In this document: positions 52,683 to 61,867 of the stretch, piece after piece
How the letters are laid out: every line of letters starts with the position of its first letter
Numbering within the stretch: position 1 is the stretch's first letter
Assembly (NCBI GenBank): GCA_045564655.1
Contig: JBJLGX010000008.1
Location: 1 to 64,000, forward strand
Direction of reading: 5' to 3'
DNA: 64,000 nucleotides
Source: UBA826 sp045564655
GTDB lineage: Bacteria > Chloroflexota > Dehalococcoidia > Lucifugimonadales > UBA826
Translations under genes and position numbers: made by a program
Notes under the pieces: generated by a model
Told to the model about the DNA's origin: nothing
The model's input: the letters and a program-made list of their open reading frames with translations, nothing else
The model's database searches: none

Positions 52683-54440
52683 ATGATTAATAACATTTCA
52701 AATTTATTCCAGATTATATATAAAAATGCTCGGCCTGAAGAAATAGCTACGGAAGAACCAAACACATATAAAAACTGTTTTATGTGTGATTTTGAGTTAT
52801 TAGAATCTACTCAATTTACTAAAAACAGGGTCTGTCCTAAATGTAACTTCCATTACACAATGAGTGCTAAACAAAGAATTGAATCACTAATAGATATCAA
52901 TTCTTTTAAAGAAACAAACAAATCTTTAACTTCTGTTGACCCATTAACTTTTGTATCTAATTCATCTTATAAGGATTCAATTATAAAAGATCAAAAGCGT
53001 ACCGGGTTAGCGGAAGCAATAATGACAGGTCATTGCACTATATCAGGATTTGAATGCAACTTAATAGCTCTTGATTTTGGATTTATGGGTGGGTCTATGG
53101 GATCTGTAGTAGGTGAAAAAATATCTTTGACTTTTGAAGATTCAGCTCAAAAAAAAATCCCCGTTATATGCATAGTTACCAGTGGCGGATCCAGAATTCA
53201 GGAAGGAACTCTTTCACTAATGCAAATGGCAAAAGTCACAACAGCCTCTAATAAATTAACTAACAGTGGAGTTCCTCATATTACTGTATTAGCAAATCCG
53301 ACAACAGGACAATCATATGCAAGCTTCGCAAATCTAGCAGATATAATATTAGCTGAACCACAAGCTATATTAGGCTATAACCCTATAGAAACAATGTCTG
53401 AAGCCAACACAGATAAAAACATGAATATTCCCCACACATCTGAATCACATCTCAAACACGGAATGATCGATGCAATAGTTCACAGAAAAGATCTAAAAGA
53501 CGTTTTATCTGCCTTATTAGAATTATTTGGTAAAGAGTTCAAAATAAACAAAATAAGTAAGTCGAAGTTAATCGAATCCCATCAAACATATACCCCAGCA
53601 TGGAAATCTGTAGAATTATCTAGACACCCTAAAAGACCTAAATCTTCAGACTTAATGTCAAGAATGCTAGATAATTTTATTGAATTACATGGTGATCGCA
53701 GTTTCAGTGACGATCCGACGATAATATCTGGTATAGGTCAGTTAAACGGGCAAACAATTGCCATAATAGGTCAAGAAAGAATAAGTGAAACAAGAATAAT
53801 GCCTGAAGGTTTCCGTAAGGCACAAAGAACTTTATTATTAGCAAAAAAATTTAAACTCCCTGTAATTACATTAATTGATACTCCAGGAGTCAATCTATCG
53901 TTTGAGTCAGAACATAGAGGAATAGGTAATTCTATCGCCAAGACAATGTCATTAATGTCAGATATAGATGTCCCAACGATATCGATAATAATAGGGGAAG
54001 GGGGGAGTGCTGCTGCTTTATCTTTGGGGATTTCAGATAAATCTTTAATGCTCAAAAATGCAATATATTCTCCAATATCTCCCGAAGAAGCTTCTGAATT
54101 ATTATATAAAGATAAAGATAAAAAAGAAAAAGTTGCAGACGATCTTAAACTAACTTCTTTAGACTGTAAAAATTTAGGAATCATAGATTCTATAATTAAT
54201 GAACCTGATGAAGGCGCGCACAAGAATCATTATGAAACAGTACGCATGATAAAAAGAAGTATTGTACATGAATTATCATATCTTCAAGGCAAGTCAATCA
54301 GATCAATAAAAAAATCTAGATACAAAAAATTTAGAGACATCGGGCAATATACAACAAATTTAAAGGCATCTATTAATAGAGAGGCTACTAACTTAAAAGA
54401 TACGGTAACCGATAAAATGAAACAAATATTAGATTCTTAG
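52683..54440 (+). CDS. accDA: Acetyl-CoA carboxylase carboxyltransferase, fused beta-alpha (AccD-AccA)
   Basis: About 585 residues from ATG 52683 (TTG 52671 also possible; no strong SD for either). The N-terminal half is AccD: a four-cysteine zinc ribbon (NCFMCDF and RVCPKCNFHY), DFGFMGGSMGSVVGEK, CIVTSGGSRIQEG. The C-terminal half is AccA: SRHPKRPKSSD, LHGDRSFSDDPTIISGIG, MPEGFRKAQRTLLLAKKF and GEGGSAAALSLGI. It transfers carboxyl from biotin to acetyl-CoA to make malonyl-CoA for fatty acids. Normally two genes; here one polypeptide in about the summed length. accB and accC are not in the window. Confidence 0.94.
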   Translation: MINNISNLFQIIYKNARPEEIATEEPNTYKNCFMCDFELLESTQFTKNRVCPKCNFHYTMSAKQRIESLIDINSFKETNKSLTSVDPLTFVSNSSYKDSIIKDQKRTGLAEAIMTGHCTISGFECNLIALDFGFMGGSMGSVVGEKISLTFEDSAQKKIPVICIVTSGGSRIQEGTLSLMQMAKVTTASNKLTNSGVPHITVLANPTTGQSYASFANLADIILAEPQAILGYNPIETMSEANTDKNMNIPHTSESHLKHGMIDAIVHRKDLKDVLSALLELFGKEFKINKISKSKLIESHQTYTPAWKSVELSRHPKRPKSSDLMSRMLDNFIELHGDRSFSDDPTIISGIGQLNGQTIAIIGQERISETRIMPEGFRKAQRTLLLAKKFKLPVITLIDTPGVNLSFESEHRGIGNSIAKTMSLMSDIDVPTISIIIGEGGSAAALSLGISDKSLMLKNAIYSPISPEEASELLYKDKDKKEKVADDLKLTSLDCKNLGIIDSIINEPDEGAHKNHYETVRMIKRSIVHELSYLQGKSIRSIKKSRYKKFRDIGQYTTNLKASINREATNLKDTVTDKMKQILDS

Positions 54441-54446
54441 TAAATC

Positions 54447-55055
54447 TCAGATAACTCCACCATGAATAGATCTTTTATTCTCAAAATGAGAGATTTCATC
54501 CTCTAATTCCAATGTTAACCCTATGTCATCCAAGCCATTTAGCATGCAGTGTTTCCTAAAGGGTTCCACATCAAAACTTGATACTATATCTTCTTCAGAA
54601 TCCCATATCCTTTGTTCTTTCAGATCTATAGTCATCTGATAATCAGGATCTTTTTCTGACCGTTTAATTATTTCAGAAACTATTGATTCCGGTAAAACAA
54701 TAGGAAGAATCCCATTTTGAAAACAATTCGAATAAAAAATATCTGCAAAACTAGGAGCGACAATACACTTAAATCCAAAATCTTGTAACGCCCAGGGGGC
54801 ATGTTCTCTAGATGAACCAGAACCAAAATTCCTACCACTTACTAATACAGATGCATCTTTATATCCATCTTTATTTAAAACAAATTCTTCATTATCAGAT
54901 CCATCTTCATTATATCTCCAATCATTAAAAAGAAATTTACCGAACCCAGTCCGTTCAACTCTTTTTAAAAATTGCTTTGGTATGATTTGGTCTGTATCAA
55001 CATTAACTCTATTAAGTGGGGCAATATTTCCAGTAAAAACTTCAAATGGGTTCAT
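54447..55055 (-). CDS. leuD: 3-isopropylmalate dehydratase, small subunit
   Basis: 202 residues. DQIIPKQFLKRVERTGFGK, GRNFGSGSSREHAPWALQ (the swivelling aconitase-domain signature) and FADIFYSNCFQNGILP are typical. It forms the substrate-closing lid of the isopropylmalate isomerase with LeuC. Last gene of the ilv-leu operon, directly after leuC. Six bases separate its stop from that of accDA on the other strand. leuB (isopropylmalate dehydrogenase) does not follow, so that step must be encoded elsewhere. Confidence 0.96.
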   Translation of the reverse strand: MNPFEVFTGNIAPLNRVNVDTDQIIPKQFLKRVERTGFGKFLFNDWRYNEDGSDNEEFVLNKDGYKDASVLVSGRNFGSGSSREHAPWALQDFGFKCIVAPSFADIFYSNCFQNGILPIVLPESIVSEIIKRSEKDPDYQMTIDLKEQRIWDSEEDIVSSFDVEPFRKHCMLNGLDDIGLTLELEDEISHFENKRSIHGGVI

Positions 55056-56465
55056 TTAATTTGATCTCCAGTTTCTAATATCTACAAACTTCCCCGAAAT
55101 AGCAGCAGCAGCGGCCATCTCAGGACTTAACAAATGAGTTCTACCACCTTTACCTTGTCTACCTTCAAAATTCCTGTTCGAGGTTGACGCACACCTTTCT
55201 CCTGGCTTCAAAATATCCGGATTCATACCAAGACACATAGAGCATCCAGCTTCTCTCCAATCAAATCCAGCCTCTATAAATATTTTATCAATCCCTTCTT
55301 CTTCTGCTTGCCTTTTGACAGCGTTAGACCCAGGAACAACCATCGCATAAACTTTATCGTCTACTTTATGACCTTCAACAACTGAAGCAGCGGATCTTAA
55401 ATCATCAATCCGTGAATTAGTACATGATCCAATAAAAACTCTATCAATAGGAATTCCCACAATATCAATGTCCGGAGCTAAGTCCATATATTCTAATGCT
55501 CGCGTCACTTCTTCTTGATCTCTAGGGTCATCATAATCTTTAGGGTTCGGAATTTTTCCTGTTATAGGAACTACCATACCCGGATTAGTTCCCCAAGTAA
55601 CATGTGGCTCAAGTTCTTCAGCATTTAACTCAATTACTTTATCAAATACAGCATCAGGGTCAGTAGCTAGGGATTTCCATGTTTCTGTAGCTTGTTCAAA
55701 ATCATGTCCCGATGGAACATGTTCTCTACCTTTCATATATTCGAATGTAGTATCGTCAGGTGCGATCATTCCAGCCCTAGCACCCGCTTCAATACTCATA
55801 TTACATATCGTCATCCTCCCTTCCATAGATAACGATCTGATAGCTTCTCCAGTATATTCAACAACATATCCTGTAGCCCCAGCAGTTCCAATCTTACCAA
55901 TAATTCCTAAGACAATATCTTTAGCTGTAACTCCATCAGACAATTTACCATTAACTCTTATTTCCATTGTTTTAGGTTTAAATTGTCGTAATGTTTGAGT
56001 TGCTAAAACATGCTCTACCTCAGATGTGCCTATGCCCATAGCAAAAGCTCCAAAAGCTCCATGTGTTGACGTATGACTATCACCACACACTATTGTTTTG
56101 CCTGGTTGGGTATGCCCTTGTTCTGGTCCAATAACATGTACTATACCTTGTAATGCACTAAATCTATCATGCAATGTTATTCCAAAATCAGCACAGTTTT
56201 TTTCTAGTGTATCCAATTGTTGTTTTGCAATAGGATCAGTAATGGGCAGATCTAATGACCAGGTAGGAGTATTATGATCAACAACAGCAAGAGTAAGATC
56301 CTTTCTTCTCACCTTTCGACTAGTTAATCTCAATCCTTCAAATGCTTGAGGAGAAGTCACTTCATGAATGAGATGTAAATCTATATAAAGAACCGATGGC
56401 TTTCCATCTTCTTCTTTTACAATATGTGCATCCCATATTTTTTCAAACATAGTTTTAGGTTTCAT
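55056..56465 (-). CDS. leuC: 3-isopropylmalate dehydratase, large subunit
   Basis: 469 residues. 4Fe-4S cluster cysteines in FIGSCTNSRIDDLRSA and AGCSMCLGMNPD; HEVTSPQAFEGL and VCGDSHTSTHGAFGAFAMG at the front. It isomerises 2-isopropylmalate to 3-isopropylmalate with LeuD, through an aconitase-type cluster. The start at 56465 has TTGGAG nine bases upstream. leuD starts directly after its stop. Confidence 0.97.
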   Translation of the reverse strand: MKPKTMFEKIWDAHIVKEEDGKPSVLYIDLHLIHEVTSPQAFEGLRLTSRKVRRKDLTLAVVDHNTPTWSLDLPITDPIAKQQLDTLEKNCADFGITLHDRFSALQGIVHVIGPEQGHTQPGKTIVCGDSHTSTHGAFGAFAMGIGTSEVEHVLATQTLRQFKPKTMEIRVNGKLSDGVTAKDIVLGIIGKIGTAGATGYVVEYTGEAIRSLSMEGRMTICNMSIEAGARAGMIAPDDTTFEYMKGREHVPSGHDFEQATETWKSLATDPDAVFDKVIELNAEELEPHVTWGTNPGMVVPITGKIPNPKDYDDPRDQEEVTRALEYMDLAPDIDIVGIPIDRVFIGSCTNSRIDDLRSAASVVEGHKVDDKVYAMVVPGSNAVKRQAEEEGIDKIFIEAGFDWREAGCSMCLGMNPDILKPGERCASTSNRNFEGRQGKGGRTHLLSPEMAAAAAISGKFVDIRNWRSN

Positions 56466-56484
56466 ATGCTAAAACTCCAAAAAA

Positions 56485-58011
56485 TTAATTTCCAATAACT
56501 GCCATAGCTCTATTTAAAGCATTCATATATGCTTTAGCACTAGCTACTATAATATCCGTATCACTTCCTCTTCCCACAAAAGTATCTCCTTCACTCTCTA
56601 TCCTTATAGTAACATCCCCTAATGAATCAATACCTTCTGTCACGGCATCAACTCTATACTCAGTTAATGTGTTAGCAACACCAACAACTCTATTAATAGC
56701 CTGGTATACCGCATCAATCGGACCAGTTCCCGTAGCTGCATCAATAAATATTTCATCTTCAGAATTGGAAACTTTGACTGTTGCCGTAGGCACCTCATGA
56801 TCTCCCGTAGAAACTTGAACATGCTCAAGTTTGTAAATCACAGGTATGTCAGCTATTCTTCTTCTAGAAGACATTAAAGATTCTAAATCCTGATCCGTAA
56901 TTTCTCTTTTCCTATCTGCTAATTCTTTAAAAGATTCAAATATATCGTTAAGTTCATCTTTATCAATTGAATACCCCAATTCGCTAAGACGAGCTTTTAA
57001 ACCTGCCCTACCGCTAAGCTTACCCAAAACTAACGAATTACTAGGCCATCCCACGGATTTAGGATCAATAATTTCATATGTAGTCGTATCTTTGATGACC
57101 CCATCTTGATGAATTCCAGATGCATGCCTAAAAGCATTAGCACCAACTATAGCTTTATTAGGTTGGACAGGGAATCCTGTTATATCACTAACTAATCTAC
57201 TAGTCCTGTATATCTGAGTAGTATCCACTCCTATTGAAATATTGAAAAAATCATCCCTTGTATCTATAGCCATAATTATTTCTTCTAAAGATGCGTTACC
57301 TGCCCTTTCACCAAGACCGTTAATACATCCTTCAACTTGTCTTACTCCAGCTTTAACTGCAGCTAAACTATTCGCAACAGATAATCCCAAGTCATTATGA
57401 CAATGTACACTTATAGTAGCTTTATCTATATTCGGAACGTTTACCTTTATATCTTCAATTCTTTGGGCAAATTCTGAAGGAATAGCATAGCCGACAGTAT
57501 CAGCTATATTCACTGTAGTTGCTCCAGCAGCTATTACTGCTTCTAACATCTGAAATAAATATTCAGGATCAGTTCTTGTGGCATCCATAGGTGAAAATTC
57601 AACATCATTACAATAACTTTTAGCCCTTTCCACAGATGCAACTGCTGTATCTAAAACTTCTTCTGGATTTTTCCTTAATAGATTCATGATGTGGTTATCA
57701 GAACTAGATATAAAAACATGTATCCTAGGATTTTTAGCATTTTTCACACCTTCCCAGGCTGCATCTACATCAGGTATATAACATCTAGCTAATGAAGCTA
57801 CAATAGGTTTCTTCATTTCAGCAGATATAGCTCTCACTGCTTCTAAATCCCCAGGAGAACTAGCCGCAAATCCCGCTTCTATTACGTCAACACCTAATCT
57901 TTCTAGTTGACGAGCTATTTCTAGTTTTTCGTTAGTTGTTAAACCTATACCTGCAGATTGTTCTCCATCTCTGAGCGTTGTATCAAATATAATAACTTTT
58001 TCTTGTGTCAT
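56485..58011 (-). CDS. leuA: 2-isopropylmalate synthase
   Basis: 508 residues. TIM-barrel domain: FDTTLRDGEQSAGIGLTTNE, SVHCHNDLGLSVANSLAAV (metal His), and GCINGLGERAGNASLEE. A C-terminal regulatory LeuA dimer domain from about residue 385 binds leucine for feedback control, with ATVKVSNSEDEIFIDAATGTG-like features and GTGPIDAVYQAINRVV. It condenses 2-ketoisovalerate with acetyl-CoA, the committed leucine step. A 20-base gap leads to leuC and 37 bases separate it from ilvC. Isolated citramalate or homocitrate activity is unlikely given the operon. Confidence 0.95.
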   Translation of the reverse strand: MTQEKVIIFDTTLRDGEQSAGIGLTTNEKLEIARQLERLGVDVIEAGFAASSPGDLEAVRAISAEMKKPIVASLARCYIPDVDAAWEGVKNAKNPRIHVFISSSDNHIMNLLRKNPEEVLDTAVASVERAKSYCNDVEFSPMDATRTDPEYLFQMLEAVIAAGATTVNIADTVGYAIPSEFAQRIEDIKVNVPNIDKATISVHCHNDLGLSVANSLAAVKAGVRQVEGCINGLGERAGNASLEEIIMAIDTRDDFFNISIGVDTTQIYRTSRLVSDITGFPVQPNKAIVGANAFRHASGIHQDGVIKDTTTYEIIDPKSVGWPSNSLVLGKLSGRAGLKARLSELGYSIDKDELNDIFESFKELADRKREITDQDLESLMSSRRRIADIPVIYKLEHVQVSTGDHEVPTATVKVSNSEDEIFIDAATGTGPIDAVYQAINRVVGVANTLTEYRVDAVTEGIDSLGDVTIRIESEGDTFVGRGSDTDIIVASAKAYMNALNRAMAVIGN

Positions 58012-58048
58012 ATTAGACTCCTATAAGAGTTTTAAAATACCCAGTTAA

Positions 58049-59050
58049 TTAATCCGAATCTGTAAGAAATGTCATCATGCCTCTTAATTCTTTTCCTACT
58101 TTTTCAATTGGATGATCTGCATTGTCTTTTCTCAAACGATTAAACGAAGGACGACCTTCATCATTTTCACTAATCCATTCTCTTGCAAAAGTACCATCTT
58201 GAATCTGAGATAAAATCTCTTTCATGTTTTCTTTTACAGAGTCATCGACGACAGCTGGTCCTCTAGTGTAATCCCCGTACTCTGCAGTATCACTGACAGA
58301 ATATCTCATATATTCCATTCCACCTTGATAAAATAAGTCCACAATCAATTTCAACTCATGCATGCATTCAAAATAAGCTGATTCTGGTTGATATCCTGCC
58401 TCAACTAAAGTTTCAAATCCCGCTTTCACCAGTGCTGCGACTCCACCGCATAAAACTGCTTGTTCTCCAAACAGATCAGTCTCAGTCTCTTCTTTAAAAG
58501 TGGTCTCTAAAACACCGGCTCTAGTACAGCCAACTCCTCTTGCATAAGCTAAAGCAGTTGCATGAGCATTACCTGATGCATCTTGATGAACAGCCAACAA
58601 TCCAGGCACACCTGAATTTTTCGTATAAACTTCTCTCATTCGATGCCCAGGAGCTTTTGGCGCAATCATAGTTACATCAACATTATCTGGAGGAGTAATC
58701 GCTTCATAATGAATATTAAATCCATGGGCAAACATTAAAGTCTTACCTGGTAATAAATATGGCAGAATAGATTCTTCATAAACTTTAGCTTGGATATGGT
58801 CTGGGATCAACACCATAATAATATCTGATTTTTCGGCAACTTCTGAAACAGTCCCAACATCAAGACCATCTTCTTTAGCTTTATCCCAACTTTTACTACC
58901 TTCATATAATCCAACAGAAACTTGCATTCCAGATTCTTGCAAATTTAATGCATGAGCGTGGCCTTGGCTTCCGTATCCAATAACACCTATATGCTTGTTT
59001 TCAATAAGGTCCATATCAGCATCTGATTCATAATACATTTTTGCAGGCAT
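58049..59050 (-). CDS. ilvC: Ketol-acid reductoisomerase, class I
   Basis: 333 residues, short class I form. NADP-binding GVIGYGSQGHAHALNLQ, acid-metal sites in MIAPKAPGHRMREVY, EQAVLCGGVAALVKAGFETLVEAGY and FYQGGMEYMRYSVSDTAEYGD. It isomerises and reduces acetolactate and acetohydroxybutyrate. In the ilvB-ilvH-ilvC-leuACD order. ilvD and ilvE are absent from the operon. Confidence 0.97.
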   Translation of the reverse strand: MPAKMYYESDADMDLIENKHIGVIGYGSQGHAHALNLQESGMQVSVGLYEGSKSWDKAKEDGLDVGTVSEVAEKSDIIMVLIPDHIQAKVYEESILPYLLPGKTLMFAHGFNIHYEAITPPDNVDVTMIAPKAPGHRMREVYTKNSGVPGLLAVHQDASGNAHATALAYARGVGCTRAGVLETTFKEETETDLFGEQAVLCGGVAALVKAGFETLVEAGYQPESAYFECMHELKLIVDLFYQGGMEYMRYSVSDTAEYGDYTRGPAVVDDSVKENMKEILSQIQDGTFAREWISENDEGRPSFNRLRKDNADHPIEKVGKELRGMMTFLTDSD

Positions 59051-59069
59051 TAAACGATTCTCCTAATTT

Positions 59070-59591
59070 CTAATTGTTCAAATTATTATTTAAATATTTT
59101 TGTTCAGTATTCATGGCAATAACTCCGGTTCTCATAATTTCTTCTACTTCAAATTTTTTTATTGATAAAACAAATGAATTAATTGCATCCTCATTACCTG
59201 TAATTTCTATAATTATAGATTCTTGATTTCGATCTAATATTTTGGCTCCAGCTTTATCAACAAGATGTGCAATCTCATTACTTACAGAATCATCATAACT
59301 AATTTTTATTAAAACAAGTTCTCGAGAAATAGAGTTATCATTTGAGATATTCTCAACCTCAATAACTTCTACAAGTTTATCAAGATTAGTAGTTACAAGA
59401 TGCAATATCGAATAGTCACATTCAACCACAAAAGTCATACGAGACATACCAGAAATTTCACTGTGCCCTACAGCTAGACTAGAAATATTATAATTCCTTC
59501 GCCTAAACATACTAACAATCCTATTCAGAACCCCTGGCTTATCTTCAACCAGCGCAGTTATTGTATGTCTTTTAAAAATTTCTTCAGTCAT
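59070..59591 (-). CDS. ilvH: Acetolactate synthase, small regulatory subunit
   Basis: 173 residues. N-terminal ACT domain: HTITALVEDKPGVLNRIVSM and RRNYNISSLAVGHSEI, the valine-binding surface. C-terminal domain with SNEIAHLVDKAGAKILD and FEVEEIMRTGVIAM. It activates IlvB and confers feedback inhibition by valine. ATG at 59591 overlaps the ilvB stop in TGATG, so it is translationally coupled. A TTG one codon earlier is possible. Confidence 0.95.
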   Translation of the reverse strand: MTEEIFKRHTITALVEDKPGVLNRIVSMFRRRNYNISSLAVGHSEISGMSRMTFVVECDYSILHLVTTNLDKLVEVIEVENISNDNSISRELVLIKISYDDSVSNEIAHLVDKAGAKILDRNQESIIIEITGNEDAINSFVLSIKKFEVEEIMRTGVIAMNTEQKYLNNNLNN

Positions 59592-61285
59592 CAAGACACA
59601 TTCCCTGTGATTGATTCTTCAATCATTTCATTCACTGACATACCAGAAGGAATCATAGGGTAAACATTTTCTTCTTTTTCTGTAACGAAATCTACTAATA
59701 CAGGCCCTTGGTAAGCATTTGCTTCCTCGATAGCACTTTTAATTTCATCTTTAGAAGTAACCCTAATAGCTTTAATCCCATATGATTCAGCAAGTAAAAC
59801 AAAGTCAGGATTACCAGAATATTCTGTTGCTACATACTCGCCTTTAAAAACAACTTCTTGCCATTGCCTAACCATCCCCAAGAATCCATTATTTAAAATA
59901 GCAAACTTAACAGGTAATTTATTTTCTACAATAGTGGCTAATTCGGAAAGCGTCATTTGAAACCCCCCATCTCCAGCTATGGACCAAACTAAAGCATCTG
60001 GTTTAGCAACTTGAGCGCCTAAAGCTGCTGGGACTTCATAACCCATAGTCCCAGATCCCCCCGAAGACAAAAACGTGTTAGGTTTTTTAAATCTATAATG
60101 CTGCGCTGCCCACATCTGATGCTGACCTACTCCTGTAACTATAATCGCCTCACCTTTCGTTATATCAGACAATGTTTTGACTACTTCTCTACCAAGTAAT
60201 TTAGAGGATTTAGGAATCGTAAGCGAAGGATGATCCTCTCGTAATTTATCTATTCTTGACAACCATTCAGTATGATTATTATCTTCTATCAAATCATTCA
60301 AAACAGAGAGTACCTGCTTAACATCTCCAACAATAGGTACGTCTACAGTAATATTTTTATTTATTTCTGAAGGATCTATCTCCACATGTATCTTTTTTGC
60401 TTTGGCAGCAAACTGTTTAACGTCTCCTGTAATACGATCATCAAATCTCATACCAAGAGCTATGATCAAGTCGGATTCATCTATTGCTAAACTTGAATGA
60501 GCTAATCCATGCATTCCAGGCCACCCTGTCCATAAAATATGGTCTTCAGGGAAACAACTGATTCCCAAAAGGGTAGTTATAACGGGAATCTGGGCTTTCT
60601 CTGCCAGATCCATGAGTTCTTTATAGGCTCCTGATATAGATATCCCATGTCCCGCTAAAATAACAGGCTTTTTGGAGGCGTTAATTAAGTTTGAAGCTTC
60701 ATTAATTAAAGATGAAACTTCAAATACCGGTTCTTCAGAATATCCTGGCAAATCAATTTCTTCATTTTCTTTATATTCACATTCTTCCAAAAAAGCATTT
60801 CTAGTTATGTCTACTAGTACAGGCCCTGGGCGTCCTGTTGTTGCAATATGAAAAGCTTCTTTGATTACTCGAGATATTTCTGTAGCGTCCATTACAAGAA
60901 AATTATGTTTTGTTATTGGTAATGTAATACCAGTTATATCTACTTCTTGAAACGCGTCTGAACCTAAGACTTTATCAGATACTTGACCTGTAATAACAAC
61001 CATTGGAACAGAATCCATTTGAGCAGTTGCTATTCCTGTTACTAGATTAGTCGCCCCGGGACCAGAAGTGGCAAATGCAACCCCTGCTTTACCGGTAACC
61101 CGAGCATAAGCATCTGCAGCATGAGAAGCTCCTTGTTCATGACGAGTTAGTATATGCCTTAATTCTGGAAATTCCGGAAGTGCTTGATATAGAGGTAATA
61201 TAGCACCACCAGGAATACCAAAAATTGTATTACAGCCTTCTCTTATAAGGCTCTTACAAACTATTTGTCTTCCTTCCATTTTCAT
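59591..61285 (-). CDS. ilvB: Acetolactate synthase, large catalytic subunit
   Basis: 564 residues. Catalytic Glu50 in LTRHEQGASHAADAYARVTG, FQEVDITGITLPITKHN, RFDDRITGDVKQFA, and the ThDP motif GDGGFQMTLSELATIVENKL followed by NNGFLGMVRQWQ, which is specific to biosynthetic AHAS. It makes acetolactate from pyruvate, or acetohydroxybutyrate with 2-ketobutyrate. SD AGAGG is eight bases upstream of ATG 61285. Its mRNA leader holds a leucine T-box. The TPP enzyme at 17322 is a paralogue of separate function. Confidence 0.97.
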   Translation of the reverse strand: MKMEGRQIVCKSLIREGCNTIFGIPGGAILPLYQALPEFPELRHILTRHEQGASHAADAYARVTGKAGVAFATSGPGATNLVTGIATAQMDSVPMVVITGQVSDKVLGSDAFQEVDITGITLPITKHNFLVMDATEISRVIKEAFHIATTGRPGPVLVDITRNAFLEECEYKENEEIDLPGYSEEPVFEVSSLINEASNLINASKKPVILAGHGISISGAYKELMDLAEKAQIPVITTLLGISCFPEDHILWTGWPGMHGLAHSSLAIDESDLIIALGMRFDDRITGDVKQFAAKAKKIHVEIDPSEINKNITVDVPIVGDVKQVLSVLNDLIEDNNHTEWLSRIDKLREDHPSLTIPKSSKLLGREVVKTLSDITKGEAIIVTGVGQHQMWAAQHYRFKKPNTFLSSGGSGTMGYEVPAALGAQVAKPDALVWSIAGDGGFQMTLSELATIVENKLPVKFAILNNGFLGMVRQWQEVVFKGEYVATEYSGNPDFVLLAESYGIKAIRVTSKDEIKSAIEEANAYQGPVLVDFVTEKEENVYPMIPSGMSVNEMIEESITGNVS

Positions 61286-61309
61286 TTTTAATACCTCTGT
61301 TTACTTAAA

Positions 61310-61684
61310 TTTAATCCGTAAAATAAAAAAATCTCGCCCAACTCATGGGACGAGATAACAGATTCCCGTGGTACCACCCACGTTGTAAATATTATGTAAT
61401 TACATAATATTTACCACTTAAGTAAGTTATAACGTAACCAACGCCCATCCCATAATCATATTAATTAAGGTTTATCCCACGATATGTTTTGTGGCATTTA
61501 ATAGAATCACTTCAATCGTGTCTATGTTCCACATAACTTAACCTCTAATCTTTCAAGGAGGGTACTCACGGGCGAGTTCACCAGAGACTCAATACCTGAT
61601 TCACAGCTAATTTCAGGCTCTCTCTAATTGTGTTCTATTCTGATTACTACTCCCGGTCACAGTATCCTATATGTTATTTATAAG
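61310..61684 (-). ncRNA. T-box riboswitch leader, leucine specifier CUC
   Basis: Read on the minus strand, this leader contains, in order, AGTAGTA (61653-61647, E-loop type), AGAGAG, GCTGTGAA (GNUG motif), the specifier loop GAACTCGCCCGTGAGTA with CTC at 61574-61576, a long linker with AT-rich hairpins, and the T-box TGGGTGGTACCACG (61380-61367), then a terminator. The TGGT in the T-box can pair with a tRNA ending in ACCA, correct for tRNA-Leu. When uncharged tRNA-Leu(GAG) pairs with specifier and T-box, the antiterminator forms and the ilv-leu operon is read. This explains the long non-coding stretch between ilvB and sdhA. Confidence 0.92.
61325..61356 (-). terminator. Rho-independent terminator of the T-box
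   Basis: On the minus strand ATCTCG-TCCCA, loop TGAGT, TGGG-CGAGAT, then seven Ts. The 5' arm overlaps the sequence right after the T-box antiterminator, so the two structures compete. It lies 40 bases ahead of ilvB. Confidence 0.9.
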
Positions 61685-61690
61685 GAGATA

Positions 61691-61720
61691 ATTCTATCAG
61701 TCATAACTAGTAAGCGTCAA
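61691..61720 (-). promoter_or_regulatory. Sigma-70-type promoter of the T-box ilv-leu operon
   Basis: Minus strand TTGACG (61720-61715), 18-base spacer, TAGAAT (61696-61691). The start of the leader RNA would be about 61684, just before the Stem I elements of the T-box. Confidence 0.7.
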
Positions 61721-61867
61721 CGGGAATACCTATCGAACCCACAAATAAAGCCGTGTGATAGTATCTTAAAAATAAATAATGTAAATTATGTTGATATATT
61801 AATCTTGTTAGGGAAGCTCGCCTATGCTATCGTGGGTTTAGTCGAGTATTACAAAAGTGGGATAAGT

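Noticed and set aside
61628..61867. An 80-residue N-terminal extension of SdhA
   Set aside because: It overlaps the divergent T-box leader and promoter, and the FAD-binding strand that normally begins SdhA starts at 61868.
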